Part shown: piece by piece, positions 18,747-27,402 of the stretch | Layout of the letters: every line of letters begins with the position of its first letter | Position numbering within the stretch: position 1 is the first letter of the stretch | Source of the DNA: an uncultured Lachnospiraceae bacterium | Lineage (GTDB): Bacteria > Bacillota > Clostridia > Lachnospirales > Lachnospiraceae | Direction of reading: 5' to 3' | Length of the DNA stretch: 64,000 nucleotides | Assembly (NCBI GenBank): GCA_910584585.1 | Contig: CAJUBP010000013.1 | Coordinates: 1,593 to 65,592 of the forward strand | Made by a program: the position numbers and the translations under genes | The notes under the pieces: model-generated | The model's database searches: none | What the model was told of the DNA's origin: nothing | The model's input: only the letters and a program-made list of their open reading frames with translations

Positions 18747-19472
18747 TTAAAATACTTCCGCAAACTCCTTACTTTGAAATACTTCCTTCACACTCCCCTG
18801 CCGCAGCACAGTTTTATCCAGAAGTATTACTTTATCTGCATACTGCCTGACATAGTCCAAGTCATGGGAAATCAGGATAACCGCCAGATCGTAATTCTCT
18901 TTCAGCTGATAAATAGTCTGATAGAACAATTCCATGCCGTTTTGATCAATTCCCGAAACCGGTTCATCCAAAAGCAGCAAATTGGGAGAATCCATCACCG
19001 CCATGGAAAGCAGCACTCTCTGCAGTTCCCCGCCGGACAGATTGCAGACCTGTTTCTCCAACAGTTCTTCCGCCTCAAATAGCTTCAGGCATTCCAGAAT
19101 CTTCTCTGTCATCTTCCTGCTTTTTTTCAAAAACACCGGGACATTGCTGTGATAAGAAGCAATCATATCATAGACGCTGACAGGAGTCTGTTTCTCTATA
19201 TTCAAAGTCTGCGGCACATAGCCGATTTTCATCTTCTGAATCTTTCCGTTTTCCCGATCTTTGAATTCAATGGTTCCGGTATGGGCTGTTTCTCCTAAAA
19301 TTGCACGGATTAGCGTGGACTTTCCGGCTCCGTTGCGCCCAATCACTGCATTTAAACTGCCGCAGTGGATATGAAGGTTGATATCCTCTAATATAACCTG
19401 CTGCCCCAATGACACTCCCAAATGCTTTACCTTGATGCAGTGAAGGCCGCAGGGTTTCAATATTTTACGCAT
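18747..19472 (-). CDS. Metal ABC transporter ATPase (ZnuC/MntA type)
   Basis: A 241-residue ABC ATPase. Walker A is GRNGAGKSTL (about residue 44), the Q-loop is VPQTLNI, the signature is LSGGELQRVLL (about residue 144), Walker B is LLLLDEPVSG and the switch histidine is in LISHDLDYV. It powers the neighbouring permease. The start sits behind AGGAG and 17 bases after the binding-protein stop. The H-loop and D-loop are intact, so it should be active. Confidence 0.94.
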   Translation of the reverse strand: MRKILKPCGLHCIKVKHLGVSLGQQVILEDINLHIHCGSLNAVIGRNGAGKSTLIRAILGETAHTGTIEFKDRENGKIQKMKIGYVPQTLNIEKQTPVSVYDMIASYHSNVPVFLKKSRKMTEKILECLKLFEAEELLEKQVCNLSGGELQRVLLSMAVMDSPNLLLLDEPVSGIDQNGMELFYQTIYQLKENYDLAVILISHDLDYVRQYADKVILLDKTVLRQGSVKEVFQSKEFAEVF

Positions 19473-19488
19473 GTTTCATCTCCTATAT

Positions 19489-20445
19489 CTAGAGCGAACT
19501 TTTTAGTCTTTGGAAACGTTCGGGAATACCGGATGAAATCTCTTCTTCCAATGCCTGTCTCATGAAATCTATATTTTTCTGCATGGCTTCTAAATAGCTG
19601 TCCGGATCGTAATCTCCCCGCACCAGTGTGTCCAGATAGCAGATCTGGCATCCTGTCTCCTGTTTCACCGTTTCACCCATATCTTTCCCATATAATTCCT
19701 CCGCTAACACAAGGGATACTTGATTTTCCTCCATTTCTTTCAGCAGATCTGCCACTTCCCCGGCGCTGACCTGCCGTTCTTCATCCAAATCCAGGCAATA
19801 CACCGTATGCAGGCCGTATTGTTCCGCCGTATATTCATAGGCTTCATGGAAAATCACTACGTCATTGCTCTCTGCAAGCTGAGACTTTACTGCCTCAATC
19901 TGACTGGTCAATTCTTCTATTTCAGCGCAGTAACGGCTGGCATTTTCCTGATAAATATCTCTGTGAGCCGGATCCGCCTCACTGAGAAAATCCGCAATAT
20001 TTTCGACCATCTCCGCATAGATCCGGGTATCCATCCAGCCATGGGCATTCTCGTTATCTTCCATCAGAGAAATTCCCTCTGCCGCGGTACGGACCTCAAG
20101 TTCAGGATATGCCTCGCCCACTTCTGCCAGAAATCCTTCAATTCCGCCGCCGTTTATCAAAAATAAATCTGCTTTAGACAACAGAATCATATCCTGCGGG
20201 GTAAGCTGATAATCATGCATGCATCCCGTTTGAGGTTCGCTGAGATTTTCCAGAATCACTCCCTGACAGTTTCCCGCCACATTTTCCGCGGCAATGTAAA
20301 CCGGATAGAAAGACGTTACAACCCGGATCCCGCCTTCCTCCTTGCCGGCCTTCTCAAAATACAGATATGCCTTAGTAAAAATACCGCTTGCCAAAGCAAT
20401 GGCAAGCAGCATACAACATACAAAACGATATTTATTTCTTTTCAC
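19489..20445 (-). CDS. Metal ABC transporter substrate-binding protein (ZnuA/TroA type)
   Basis: About 318 residues from a GTG at 20445 preceded by GGAGGAAA. The longer open frame would read far back into engB in another frame and is rejected. The N-terminus is a membrane anchor or signal peptide (YRFVCCMLLAIALASGIF), without a clear lipobox. Metal ligands expected for the cluster A-I family are visible: histidines in GCMHDYQLT, ENAHGWMD and IFHEAYEY, and an acidic residue in RGDYDPDSY. There is no histidine-rich loop, so zinc versus manganese stays open. The start overlaps the engB stop by 14 bases, meaning coupled translation with that GTPase gene. Confidence 0.88.
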   Translation of the reverse strand: MKRNKYRFVCCMLLAIALASGIFTKAYLYFEKAGKEEGGIRVVTSFYPVYIAAENVAGNCQGVILENLSEPQTGCMHDYQLTPQDMILLSKADLFLINGGGIEGFLAEVGEAYPELEVRTAAEGISLMEDNENAHGWMDTRIYAEMVENIADFLSEADPAHRDIYQENASRYCAEIEELTSQIEAVKSQLAESNDVVIFHEAYEYTAEQYGLHTVYCLDLDEERQVSAGEVADLLKEMEENQVSLVLAEELYGKDMGETVKQETGCQICYLDTLVRGDYDPDSYLEAMQKNIDFMRQALEEEISSGIPERFQRLKSSL

Positions 20446-21238
20446 GCTTTCCTCCCGATTTTGAAGCCTTTTTCTTCTTTCCGGCCTTTTCCGCTTTCTT
20501 CTTCCTCTGTAACTTCTTGGGAAGATCAGCGGCTTTTCTTCTGGGTTTTCTTCTGGGTTTTCTTGCCAAAGCTTCAGCAGATTTTTTTGCAGTCTCTTTC
20601 TTTTCATCTTCAGAAATGAATTCCCCTGTATCAGTAAGATCTTGTTTCCCGGGAAACCCCAACAATTCATCCATAAACTCCCAAATTTCTTCTTTCCCTT
20701 GTTTGGTCAGGGCGGAATAAGGGAACACAGGCGTACCGCTTTTTAAGTTCAGCCCCTCCCGAATCATACTGATGTGATTCGGCATTTGCCTGCGGCTGAC
20801 TTTATCGGATTTGGTTGCAATAATAATCGGATCAAAGCCCTGGTATACAATCCATTCATACATCTGCCGATCGTTGTCGGAGGGCTCATGGCGAATATCT
20901 ATCAGTAAGAAAACTGCCTTTAACTGCCTGGAGGTATGCAGATAATTCTCTATCATTTTCCCCCATTTTTCTTTCTCTTTGAGGGTTATTTTTGCATATC
21001 CGTATCCCGGCAGATCCACCAGGTACATGCAATTGTTTATATTGTAATAATTGATGGTCTGGGTCTTTCCCGGCTGGGCAGAGGTCCGGGCCAGAGCCTT
21101 TCGGTTCATCAGCCCATTAATCAGGGAAGACTTTCCCACGTTGGATTTCCCGGCAAAGGCCACTTCCGGCTTGTCTGTATCCGGCAGCTTGCTGGTAATC
21201 CCGCATACCGTCTCTAATTCCACTGATTTGATAACCAT
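20432..21238 (-). CDS. engB: Ribosome biogenesis GTPase EngB/YsxC with long basic tail
   Basis: A 268-residue GTPase for 50S ribosome assembly. The G1 motif is GKSNVGKSSLIN (about residue 30), G3 is DLPGYGYAK (about residue 75) and G4 is TKSDK (about residue 142). EngB proteins usually end near residue 200. This one continues with about 65 residues made almost entirely of K, R, A and E, including KPRRKPRRKAADLPKK. The tail may bind rRNA. It follows lon in the tig-clpP-clpX-lon-engB order common in Firmicutes, and the tail region overlaps the start of the metal-binding protein gene. Confidence 0.94.
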   Translation of the reverse strand: MVIKSVELETVCGITSKLPDTDKPEVAFAGKSNVGKSSLINGLMNRKALARTSAQPGKTQTINYYNINNCMYLVDLPGYGYAKITLKEKEKWGKMIENYLHTSRQLKAVFLLIDIRHEPSDNDRQMYEWIVYQGFDPIIIATKSDKVSRRQMPNHISMIREGLNLKSGTPVFPYSALTKQGKEEIWEFMDELLGFPGKQDLTDTGEFISEDEKKETAKKSAEALARKPRRKPRRKAADLPKKLQRKKKAEKAGKKKKASKSGGKREKK

Positions 21239-21319
21239 TTCTTCCCTCCTGTCATTTCACGAAAACCGCGGCCAATACTTATTCTTAACCGCATAAGCTT
21301 GCCCATATCCATTGTCCTG

Positions 21320-23632
21320 TCATTTCACCAAAGCTACATCCAGCACCTGTTCCATATTTTCCACAAACACAATCTCAAGCCCTCTTTTGATTTCCTGAGC
21401 AATCTCGCTGATATCCGGCTCATTCTTTTTGGGCACGCATATGGTCTTAATTCCCGCGTTTTTGGCCGCAAGAGTCTTTTCCTTCAGACCTCCGATGGGA
21501 AGCACTCTGCCCCGCAGCGTAATCTCTCCTGTCATAGCCACGTCTTTGCGGACTTTCCGCTTGGTGATGGCAGAAAGCATGGCTGTGGCCATGGTAATTC
21601 CGGCAGAAGGCCCGTCTTTGGGCACTGCGCCTTCCGGAATATGGATATGAATGTCCCATTCCTGGAAAAATTCTTTGTCAATTTCATACTGTTCACTGAC
21701 GGAACGGATATAGCTGATTCCCGCCTTGGCAGATTCCTTCATGACGTCTCCCAACTGGCCGGTAAGCTGGAATTCTCCCTTGCCCGGCATGATATTTACT
21801 TCAATCTGCAAAGTGTCTCCGCCTACACTGGTCCAAGCCAGGCCCCGGACAATTCCGATCTCGTCTGTTTCATTTATTAAATCAAAATTATATTTTTCTT
21901 TTCCAAGTAATTTTTCCAGACTATTCTCTGTTATTTTTACTGTCTTTTTATTTTTCTGATATATCTCCCGGGCGGCCTTTCTGCAAATCTCACCGATTTT
22001 GCGCTCCAGGTTGCGGACGCCGGCTTCTCTGGTATAACCGCGGATCAGTTTCTCCAAAGCATTGTCGCTGATAGACAGCTGCCCCTCCTGCAGGCCGTTT
22101 TTCTCCATCTGCTTGGCAATCAGATGTTCTCTTGCAATATGAGCTTTCTCATTCTCTGTGTAGCTGCTGACCTCAATGATTTCCATACGATCTAACAGCG
22201 GCCTTGGTATGGTCTGAAGAGAATTGGCCGTGGCGATAAACAGCACCTCGGACAAGTCCAGAGGCAGTTCTACATAGTGATCCCGGAACTTGCTGTTCTG
22301 CTCGCTGTCCAATACTTCCAGCAACGCAGAGGCCGTGTCTCCTTTGTAATCGCTGCTGATTTTATCAATTTCATCCAACAGCATCAGGGGGTTGCGGACG
22401 CCGGCATTCTTCAGTCCGTTGGCAATCCGCCCCGGCATGGCTCCCACATAGGTTTTCCGATGGCCCCGGATTTCCGCTTCATCCCGGACGCCGCCCAGGC
22501 TGATCCTCACATATTGCTTATCCAGCGCCCGGGCCACAGATTTGGCAATACTGGTCTTGCCTGTGCCGGGCGGGCCTACCAGACAGATAATCGGGCTGTC
22601 TCCCTTTTTGGTGAGATTGCGCACAGCCAGAAATTCCAACATACGCTCTTTCACCTTTTCCATTCCGTAATGGTCTTCGTCCAGAATCCGCTCTGCGTCC
22701 TCTAAGTTCTTATTGTCCTTGGATGCTTTATTCCAGGGAAGTTCCAGAATTGTTTCAATATATCCCCGAATCACTGCGCTTTCGGAGGAATTGAGCGACA
22801 CATTTTTAAACCGTTCGATCTCTTTTTCCAGTTTTTCTTTGACTTCCTCGTCCGCCTCCAGTTTCTCGCACTCTTCCAAATAGTGATCCGCCTCGGATAC
22901 GGTATTGTCTTCTCCCAGTTCTTCTCGGATCAGCTTCATCTGTTCCCGCAGGATATATTCCTTTTGATTCTTATCCACTTTTTCTTTTACTTTTGTCTGG
23001 AACTCTGTTTTAATCTGGATAATGTTAATCTCATTCAGCAGGATAATCATCAATGTCTCATACCGTTCCTGCATGGTCTGGGCTTCCAGAATCTTCTGTT
23101 TGTCTTCGAATCCCACGGAAAGATTATTTCCGATATAGTCCAGCAGCTTCTCCAGATCGGTAATTTCCACCATCTGCCTTGCAAGCTCTTTTCCATGCTT
23201 GGGATTCATCAGGCAGTAACGGGTAAAGGTCTCCTGAATTCCCCGGATCATAGCCGCCTGAATCTCTGCCGGGAGCATCTCTTCTTCTCTCTCAAGAGGC
23301 TCCACCTCTGCAATCAGATATTCTCCCCACTCCATTTCATTCAGACGGGCGCGGGTTTCCCCCTCCACCAGAACCCGGACAACATTATTCTGCAGTTTAA
23401 TTACCTGCCTAATCAACGCAATAATGCCAATGCCGTATAAATCTTCCAGTTCCGGTTCCTCTTTCTCAACATTTCTCTGGGTCACCAGAAAAACAGTCTG
23501 ATCTTTCATCATCGCAGCTTCCACGGCCCGGACTGATCTGCTTCTGCTCACGTCAAAATGTGCCACCATACCGGGGAGTATGGTCATTCCCCGTAGTGCC
23601 ACTGCCGGAATATTTCTGTTCTCTTCCATCAT
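21320..23632 (-). CDS. lon: ATP-dependent protease Lon
   Basis: About 770 residues. The ATG at 23632 is preferred because AGGAGAG precedes it; an in-frame TTG lies five codons upstream. Domains in order: Lon substrate-binding N-domain (about 5-200), coiled region, AAA+ ATPase with Walker [10 protein letters not shown] (about residue 350) and Walker [10 protein letters not shown], and the serine protease domain with the catalytic serine in [14 protein letters not shown] (about residue 672) and the lysine in [14 protein letters not shown] (about residue 715). It degrades misfolded and regulatory cytoplasmic proteins. Length is normal. Confidence 0.97.
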   Translation of the reverse strand: MMEENRNIPAVALRGMTILPGMVAHFDVSRSRSVRAVEAAMMKDQTVFLVTQRNVEKEEPELEDLYGIGIIALIRQVIKLQNNVVRVLVEGETRARLNEMEWGEYLIAEVEPLEREEEMLPAEIQAAMIRGIQETFTRYCLMNPKHGKELARQMVEITDLEKLLDYIGNNLSVGFEDKQKILEAQTMQERYETLMIILLNEINIIQIKTEFQTKVKEKVDKNQKEYILREQMKLIREELGEDNTVSEADHYLEECEKLEADEEVKEKLEKEIERFKNVSLNSSESAVIRGYIETILELPWNKASKDNKNLEDAERILDEDHYGMEKVKERMLEFLAVRNLTKKGDSPIICLVGPPGTGKTSIAKSVARALDKQYVRISLGGVRDEAEIRGHRKTYVGAMPGRIANGLKNAGVRNPLMLLDEIDKISSDYKGDTASALLEVLDSEQNSKFRDHYVELPLDLSEVLFIATANSLQTIPRPLLDRMEIIEVSSYTENEKAHIAREHLIAKQMEKNGLQEGQLSISDNALEKLIRGYTREAGVRNLERKIGEICRKAAREIYQKNKKTVKITENSLEKLLGKEKYNFDLINETDEIGIVRGLAWTSVGGDTLQIEVNIMPGKGEFQLTGQLGDVMKESAKAGISYIRSVSEQYEIDKEFFQEWDIHIHIPEGAVPKDGPSAGITMATAMLSAITKRKVRKDVAMTGEITLRGRVLPIGGLKEKTLAAKNAGIKTICVPKKNEPDISEIAQEIKRGLEIVFVENMEQVLDVALVK

Positions 23633-23643
23633 TCTATCTCTCC

Positions 23644-24909
23644 TCAAGCAGACTTGCTTGCACTCCCAAACGCAATTTCCACAGCCCGCTCATTTTCCAC
23701 AGCTGCCTTTGTAATATTGCAATGGGTAATGGATTCATCCGAAGGTACCCGGTACATCAAATCCATCAGTACTTTCTCCACAATTGCCCGAAGCCCTCTG
23801 GCTCCTGTCTTCCGTTTTAATGTTTTCTCTGCAATCGCTTCTATTGCGTCCTCTTCAAATGTCAGCAGTACGCCGTCTAATTCAAACAGCGCTTCATACT
23901 GACGGATCAGAGAATTCCTCGGCTCCTTTAAAATACGCACCAAAGCATTCTTATCCAGCGCGTCCAGGGAAACCGTCACCGGAACTCGGCCTACAAACTC
24001 CGGAATCAGTCCGAACTTCACAAAGTCCTGGGGCAGAGCCTGTTTCAAAATCACTCCCTGATCTTTCTCCCTTTTATCCGCAATTTCCGCGTTGAATCCC
24101 AGGGACTTCTGATCCATCCGATTCTCCACAATCTTATCCAGACCTTCGAAAGCTCCGCCGCAGATAAACAGAATATTAGTGGTATCAATCTGCAGCAGTT
24201 CCTGCTGGGGATGCTTTCTTCCGCCCTGAGGAGGCACGCTTGCTACCGTTCCCTCTAAAATCTTTAAGAGAGCCTGCTGTACCCCTTCTCCGGATACGTC
24301 TCTGGTAATGGAAGGATTCTCCGATTTCCTGGTTATCTTGTCTATCTCGTCAATATAGATAATGCCCCGCTGGGCGCGTTCAATATCATATTCCGCCGCC
24401 TGAATGATCTTCAGCAGTATATTTTCCACATCTTCGCCCACGTAACCTGCCTCAGTCAAAGCGGTGGCGTCCGCAATGGCAAAAGGCACATTTAAAATAC
24501 GGGCAAGTGTCTGCGCCAACAGTGTTTTCCCGCATCCAGTGGGCCCTAACATCAGAATATTGCTTTTCTGCAGCTCCACGCCCAGATTAGGGGGCGCCAA
24601 AATTCTCTTATAATGATTATACACAGCCACGGAAAGGACCTTCTTGGCCTCTTCCTGCCCGATAACATATTCATCCAGGAACGCTTTTAACTCCACCGGC
24701 TTCAAGAGATTTATCTCTTCTAACTCTTCCTGCTGCTGCGGCGCCGGCTCCTCTTCTTCTAATAACTCTTCTTCAATAATTTCCGCACAAATATCCACGC
24801 ATTCATCACAGATATACGCGCCGTTGGGCCCTGCAATTAATTTGCGGACCTGTCCGTCTGTCTTCCCGCAAAAAGAACAGCGGATTCTGTCATCCAATCT
24901 TCCAGCCAT
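23644..24909 (-). CDS. clpX: ATP-dependent Clp protease ATPase subunit ClpX
   Basis: A 421-residue unfoldase. The N-terminal zinc-binding domain shows CSFCGK and ICDECVDIC. The AAA+ domain has Walker [12 protein letters not shown] (about residue 120), Walker [10 protein letters not shown] (about residue 182) and the sensor region [11 protein letters not shown]. The IGF-type loop that docks on ClpP is present as QKSLGFNAE. It feeds unfolded proteins to ClpP, encoded just upstream. Start behind GGGGTG. A hairpin separates it from clpP. Confidence 0.97.
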   Translation of the reverse strand: MAGRLDDRIRCSFCGKTDGQVRKLIAGPNGAYICDECVDICAEIIEEELLEEEEPAPQQQEELEEINLLKPVELKAFLDEYVIGQEEAKKVLSVAVYNHYKRILAPPNLGVELQKSNILMLGPTGCGKTLLAQTLARILNVPFAIADATALTEAGYVGEDVENILLKIIQAAEYDIERAQRGIIYIDEIDKITRKSENPSITRDVSGEGVQQALLKILEGTVASVPPQGGRKHPQQELLQIDTTNILFICGGAFEGLDKIVENRMDQKSLGFNAEIADKREKDQGVILKQALPQDFVKFGLIPEFVGRVPVTVSLDALDKNALVRILKEPRNSLIRQYEALFELDGVLLTFEEDAIEAIAEKTLKRKTGARGLRAIVEKVLMDLMYRVPSDESITHCNITKAAVENERAVEIAFGSASKSA

Positions 24910-24949
24910 TTCTTCACCCCATTATTCCATATATAATTAACATTCACAC

Positions 24950-24980
24950 AGGGGACAGTGGCAAAAGCGCGCTGTCCCCT
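24950..24980. terminator. Short inverted repeat between clpP and clpX
   Basis: AGGGGACAG (24950-24958) and CTGTCCCCT (24972-24980) pair over 9 bases with a 13-base loop, four bases after the clpP stop. No T-run follows in the direction of transcription, so it may stabilise or attenuate the clpP message rather than end it. Confidence 0.45.
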
Positions 24981-24984
24981 CATT

Positions 24985-25569
24985 CTACTTTCTGTTTGTA
25001 ATTACACCATCAATCAGGCCGTATTCTTTTGCTTCCTCTGCAGACATATAATTGTCCCGCTCGGTATCAGCTGCAATCACTTCATACGGCTTCCCTGTAT
25101 TCTCAGAAAGAATTGTATTTAACCTGTGCTTGGTTTTCTGGATATTATCCGCAACAATCTGAATATCCGTTGCCTGGCCTTTGGCTCCGCCAGAGGGCTG
25201 ATGAATCATAATTTCCGCGTTGGGAAGGGCGAAACGCTTTCCTTTTGTCCCTCCCGCAAGCAAAAACGCTCCCATGCTTGCCGCCAGTCCGATACAGATG
25301 GTCTCCACATCACACTTGATATAATTCATGGTGTCATATATTGCAAGTCCTGCAGTTACCACTCCTCCCGGAGAGTTGATATACAGATGGATATCCTTGC
25401 CCGGATCTTCTGATTCCAGAAACAGAAGCTGCGCCACCACCAATCCGGCGGTTACTTCATTGACTTCCTCTCCCAGAAAAATAATCCTGTCCTTCAGCAG
25501 CCTGGAATATATATCATAAGACCGCTCGCCTCTGCTGGTTTGTTCCACGACATAAGGCACTAAACTCAT
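24985..25569 (-). CDS. clpP: ATP-dependent Clp protease proteolytic subunit ClpP
   Basis: A 194-residue serine peptidase forming the double heptamer chamber. The start [11 protein letters not shown] follows AAGGAGG; an in-frame ATG 69 bases upstream has no such site. The catalytic triad is visible: serine in [11 protein letters not shown] (about residue 98), histidine in MIHQPSGG (about residue 123) and aspartate in [10 protein letters not shown] (about residue 172). It lies between tig and clpX and works with ClpX. Confidence 0.97.
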   Translation of the reverse strand: MSLVPYVVEQTSRGERSYDIYSRLLKDRIIFLGEEVNEVTAGLVVAQLLFLESEDPGKDIHLYINSPGGVVTAGLAIYDTMNYIKCDVETICIGLAASMGAFLLAGGTKGKRFALPNAEIMIHQPSGGAKGQATDIQIVADNIQKTKHRLNTILSENTGKPYEVIAADTERDNYMSAEEAKEYGLIDGVITNRK

Positions 25570-25656
25570 TCTATCTTCCTCCTTATTTCCCAAATCCCCG
25601 GATACAGGATATTTCCGGCTATTTTGCCATTTCTGCAAATCCTGCCTCTTCCTGAT

Positions 25657-26949
25657 CTATTCTGCCTGTTCTTCCGCTTTTTCCACAATCAGATCCACTG
25701 CTTTCTGAACAGCCAGATCCTTCTTCATAGACTCTTTCTCATTATCTCCCATGTATTCCGTCAGCTTCTCCGCTTCCATGCCGTACATCTCCGCCATCTT
25801 CTCAATCTCTGCCTTGAAGTCTTCTTCGGACACTTCAATATTCTCCGCCTCGGCAACTGCTTCTAATACCAGGCCGGACTGAATCTGTTTCAACGCGTCG
25901 GGACGCATCTGCTCTGCCAGTTTGTCTTCCGTCATTCCGGTAAACTGCAGATACTGTTCAAAAGCCATGCCCTGCTGCGCGATTCTGTTGGCAAAATTGT
26001 CAATCATGGAATCCACCTGGGTATCAATCATGGCGTCCGGAATCTCCATCTGGGCGTCTTCTACAACCTTCTGGATAGCTTCTTCCTCTTTCGCTCTTCT
26101 CGCCTCGTTCTCCTTGCGCTCTGTCAGCTTCTTCTGAACGCTTTCCCGGTACTCGGCAAGGGTATCGAACTCTGATACATCCTGGGCAAACTCATCATCC
26201 AGCTCCGGAAGCTCTTTGGTCTTGATCTCATTGATCTTAACTTTGAACATTGCCGGCTTGCCTGACAGTTCCGACGCATGGTAATCTTCCGGGAAAGTAA
26301 CGTTCACTGTTACGTCATCGCCGGTATGCTTTCCAATCAATTGCTCTTCAAAGGTATCAATAAAGGAATGAGAGCCGATGACCAGAGAGTGGTTTTCTCC
26401 TTTGCCGCCTTCAAATGCCGCGCCATCCGCAAATCCTTCATAATCAATCACTGCAGTGTCACCCTCTTCAATCGCCCGGTCCTCCACAGTAATCATTCTT
26501 GCGTTGCTCTCTCTTTCTTTCTCTACCTCAGCAGTGACTTCCTCTTCTGTCACGGAAATATCCGTTTTCTTTACGGCAACGCCCAGGTATTTTCCAAGAG
26601 TCACTTCCGGCTTCACGGCAACTTCCGCAGTAAAAATAAAATTCTTTCCCTTCTCCAGCTGTTCCACGTCAACGGAAGGGCGGGAAACGATTTCCAAACC
26701 GGATTCCTCGGCGGCTTTCGGATATTCTTTGGAAAGAAGGTCGTTCACAGCGTCGTCATAAAAGATTTCCACGCCGTACATTTTCTCAACCATATGCCTC
26801 GGCACTTTGCCCTTGCGGAATCCCGGAAGGCTGATTCTGCCTTTCAGCTTCATATAAGCAGCCTGAATTGCTTTCTCCAATTCTTCTGCCGGAACCTCTA
26901 TGGTAAGTTTTGCCATATTCTTCTCCAAATTCTCTACCTGTACGCTCAT
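25657..26949 (-). CDS. tig: Trigger factor chaperone
   Basis: A 430-residue ribosome-bound chaperone. The N-terminal ribosome-binding domain carries the signature GFRKGKVPRHMVEKMYG (about residues 43-60). The FKBP-type domain (about 155-245) contains DRAIEEGDTAVIDYEGFADG. A long acidic helical C-domain follows. The start is behind AAGGAGG. It is the first gene of the tig-clpP-clpX-lon-engB row. An extended -10 box lies about 90 bases upstream. Confidence 0.97.
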   Translation of the reverse strand: MSVQVENLEKNMAKLTIEVPAEELEKAIQAAYMKLKGRISLPGFRKGKVPRHMVEKMYGVEIFYDDAVNDLLSKEYPKAAEESGLEIVSRPSVDVEQLEKGKNFIFTAEVAVKPEVTLGKYLGVAVKKTDISVTEEEVTAEVEKERESNARMITVEDRAIEEGDTAVIDYEGFADGAAFEGGKGENHSLVIGSHSFIDTFEEQLIGKHTGDDVTVNVTFPEDYHASELSGKPAMFKVKINEIKTKELPELDDEFAQDVSEFDTLAEYRESVQKKLTERKENEARRAKEEEAIQKVVEDAQMEIPDAMIDTQVDSMIDNFANRIAQQGMAFEQYLQFTGMTEDKLAEQMRPDALKQIQSGLVLEAVAEAENIEVSEEDFKAEIEKMAEMYGMEAEKLTEYMGDNEKESMKKDLAVQKAVDLIVEKAEEQAE

Positions 26950-27039
26950 TCCTATTATTTCCTCCTTAAATATATGTCGTAATCCTTATATATCTTCTAA
27001 ATTTACAAAGCTGACGCTTCTACTCACAATCATTTTGAA

Positions 27040-27048
27040 ATTATATCA
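27040..27048 (-). promoter_or_regulatory. Extended -10 box upstream of tig
   Basis: The minus strand reads TGATATAAT, an extended -10 element (TGn plus TATAAT), about 90 bases before the tig start. No convincing -35 box sits at 17 bases, which is common when the extended element is present. Confidence 0.5.
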
Positions 27049-27111
27049 CATTTCTATTGAAAATACCAGAACTTTTTTTCCTTATTTCAATTGCCTTATT
27101 TCAATTCTGCC

Positions 27112-27352
27112 AGAGCGAATTTTTAATATGCGAATACGGACGGAAAGGCAGGATGGCCCTTTGCCACACAAACTGGGCAACGTTCCGGCAAACTAACTGC
27201 TAACTCCGGCTAAGGAAGTCAGGAAGGCCTTCCTTCCTAAGTCTACGTAAGCAGTGGATTTCGCCTTCACTAAGAACGCCCATGAATCGTTTGCTTAGCC
27301 AAAGGGCCATCCTGCCTTTCCTGTGTATCGAAATATAGATTGTTCACTCTAG
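27112..27352. repeat. Long imperfect palindrome (about 240 bp) ending in CTAG
   Basis: Inside it, a GGAAAGGCAGGATGGCCCTT arm near 27132 has its exact complement near 27322. Further inward the arms pair imperfectly, and outward they can be followed to CAGAGCGAA on the left and TTCACTCTAG on the right. It fills most of the 453-base gap between tig and jetC. The right end is the CTAG at 27349-27352, shared with the next palindrome. No reading frame of note lies within it. Confidence 0.65.
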
Positions 27353-27396
27353 TACTCCATCCGACTAGAAATATTTCTGGCCGGATGGAGTACTAG
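27349..27396. repeat. 48-bp CTAG-bounded palindrome directly behind jetC
   Basis: The 48 bases from CTAG (27349-27352) to CTAG (27393-27396) read the same on both strands except at two paired positions. The outer arm is CTAGTACTCCATCCG and the centre AGAAATATTTCT. It starts 6 bases after the jetC stop and could fold as a terminator, but it lacks a T-run. An 18-base part (ATTTCTGGCCGGATGGAG) recurs near 48722. Confidence 0.75.
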
Positions 27397-27402
27397 AGCC
27401 TA

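Noticed and set aside
19489..20670. Longer version of the metal-binding protein starting at 20670
   Set aside because: The extra 75 residues would be read from the engB coding region in another frame and delay the signal peptide; the GTG at 20445 has a good ribosome binding site.
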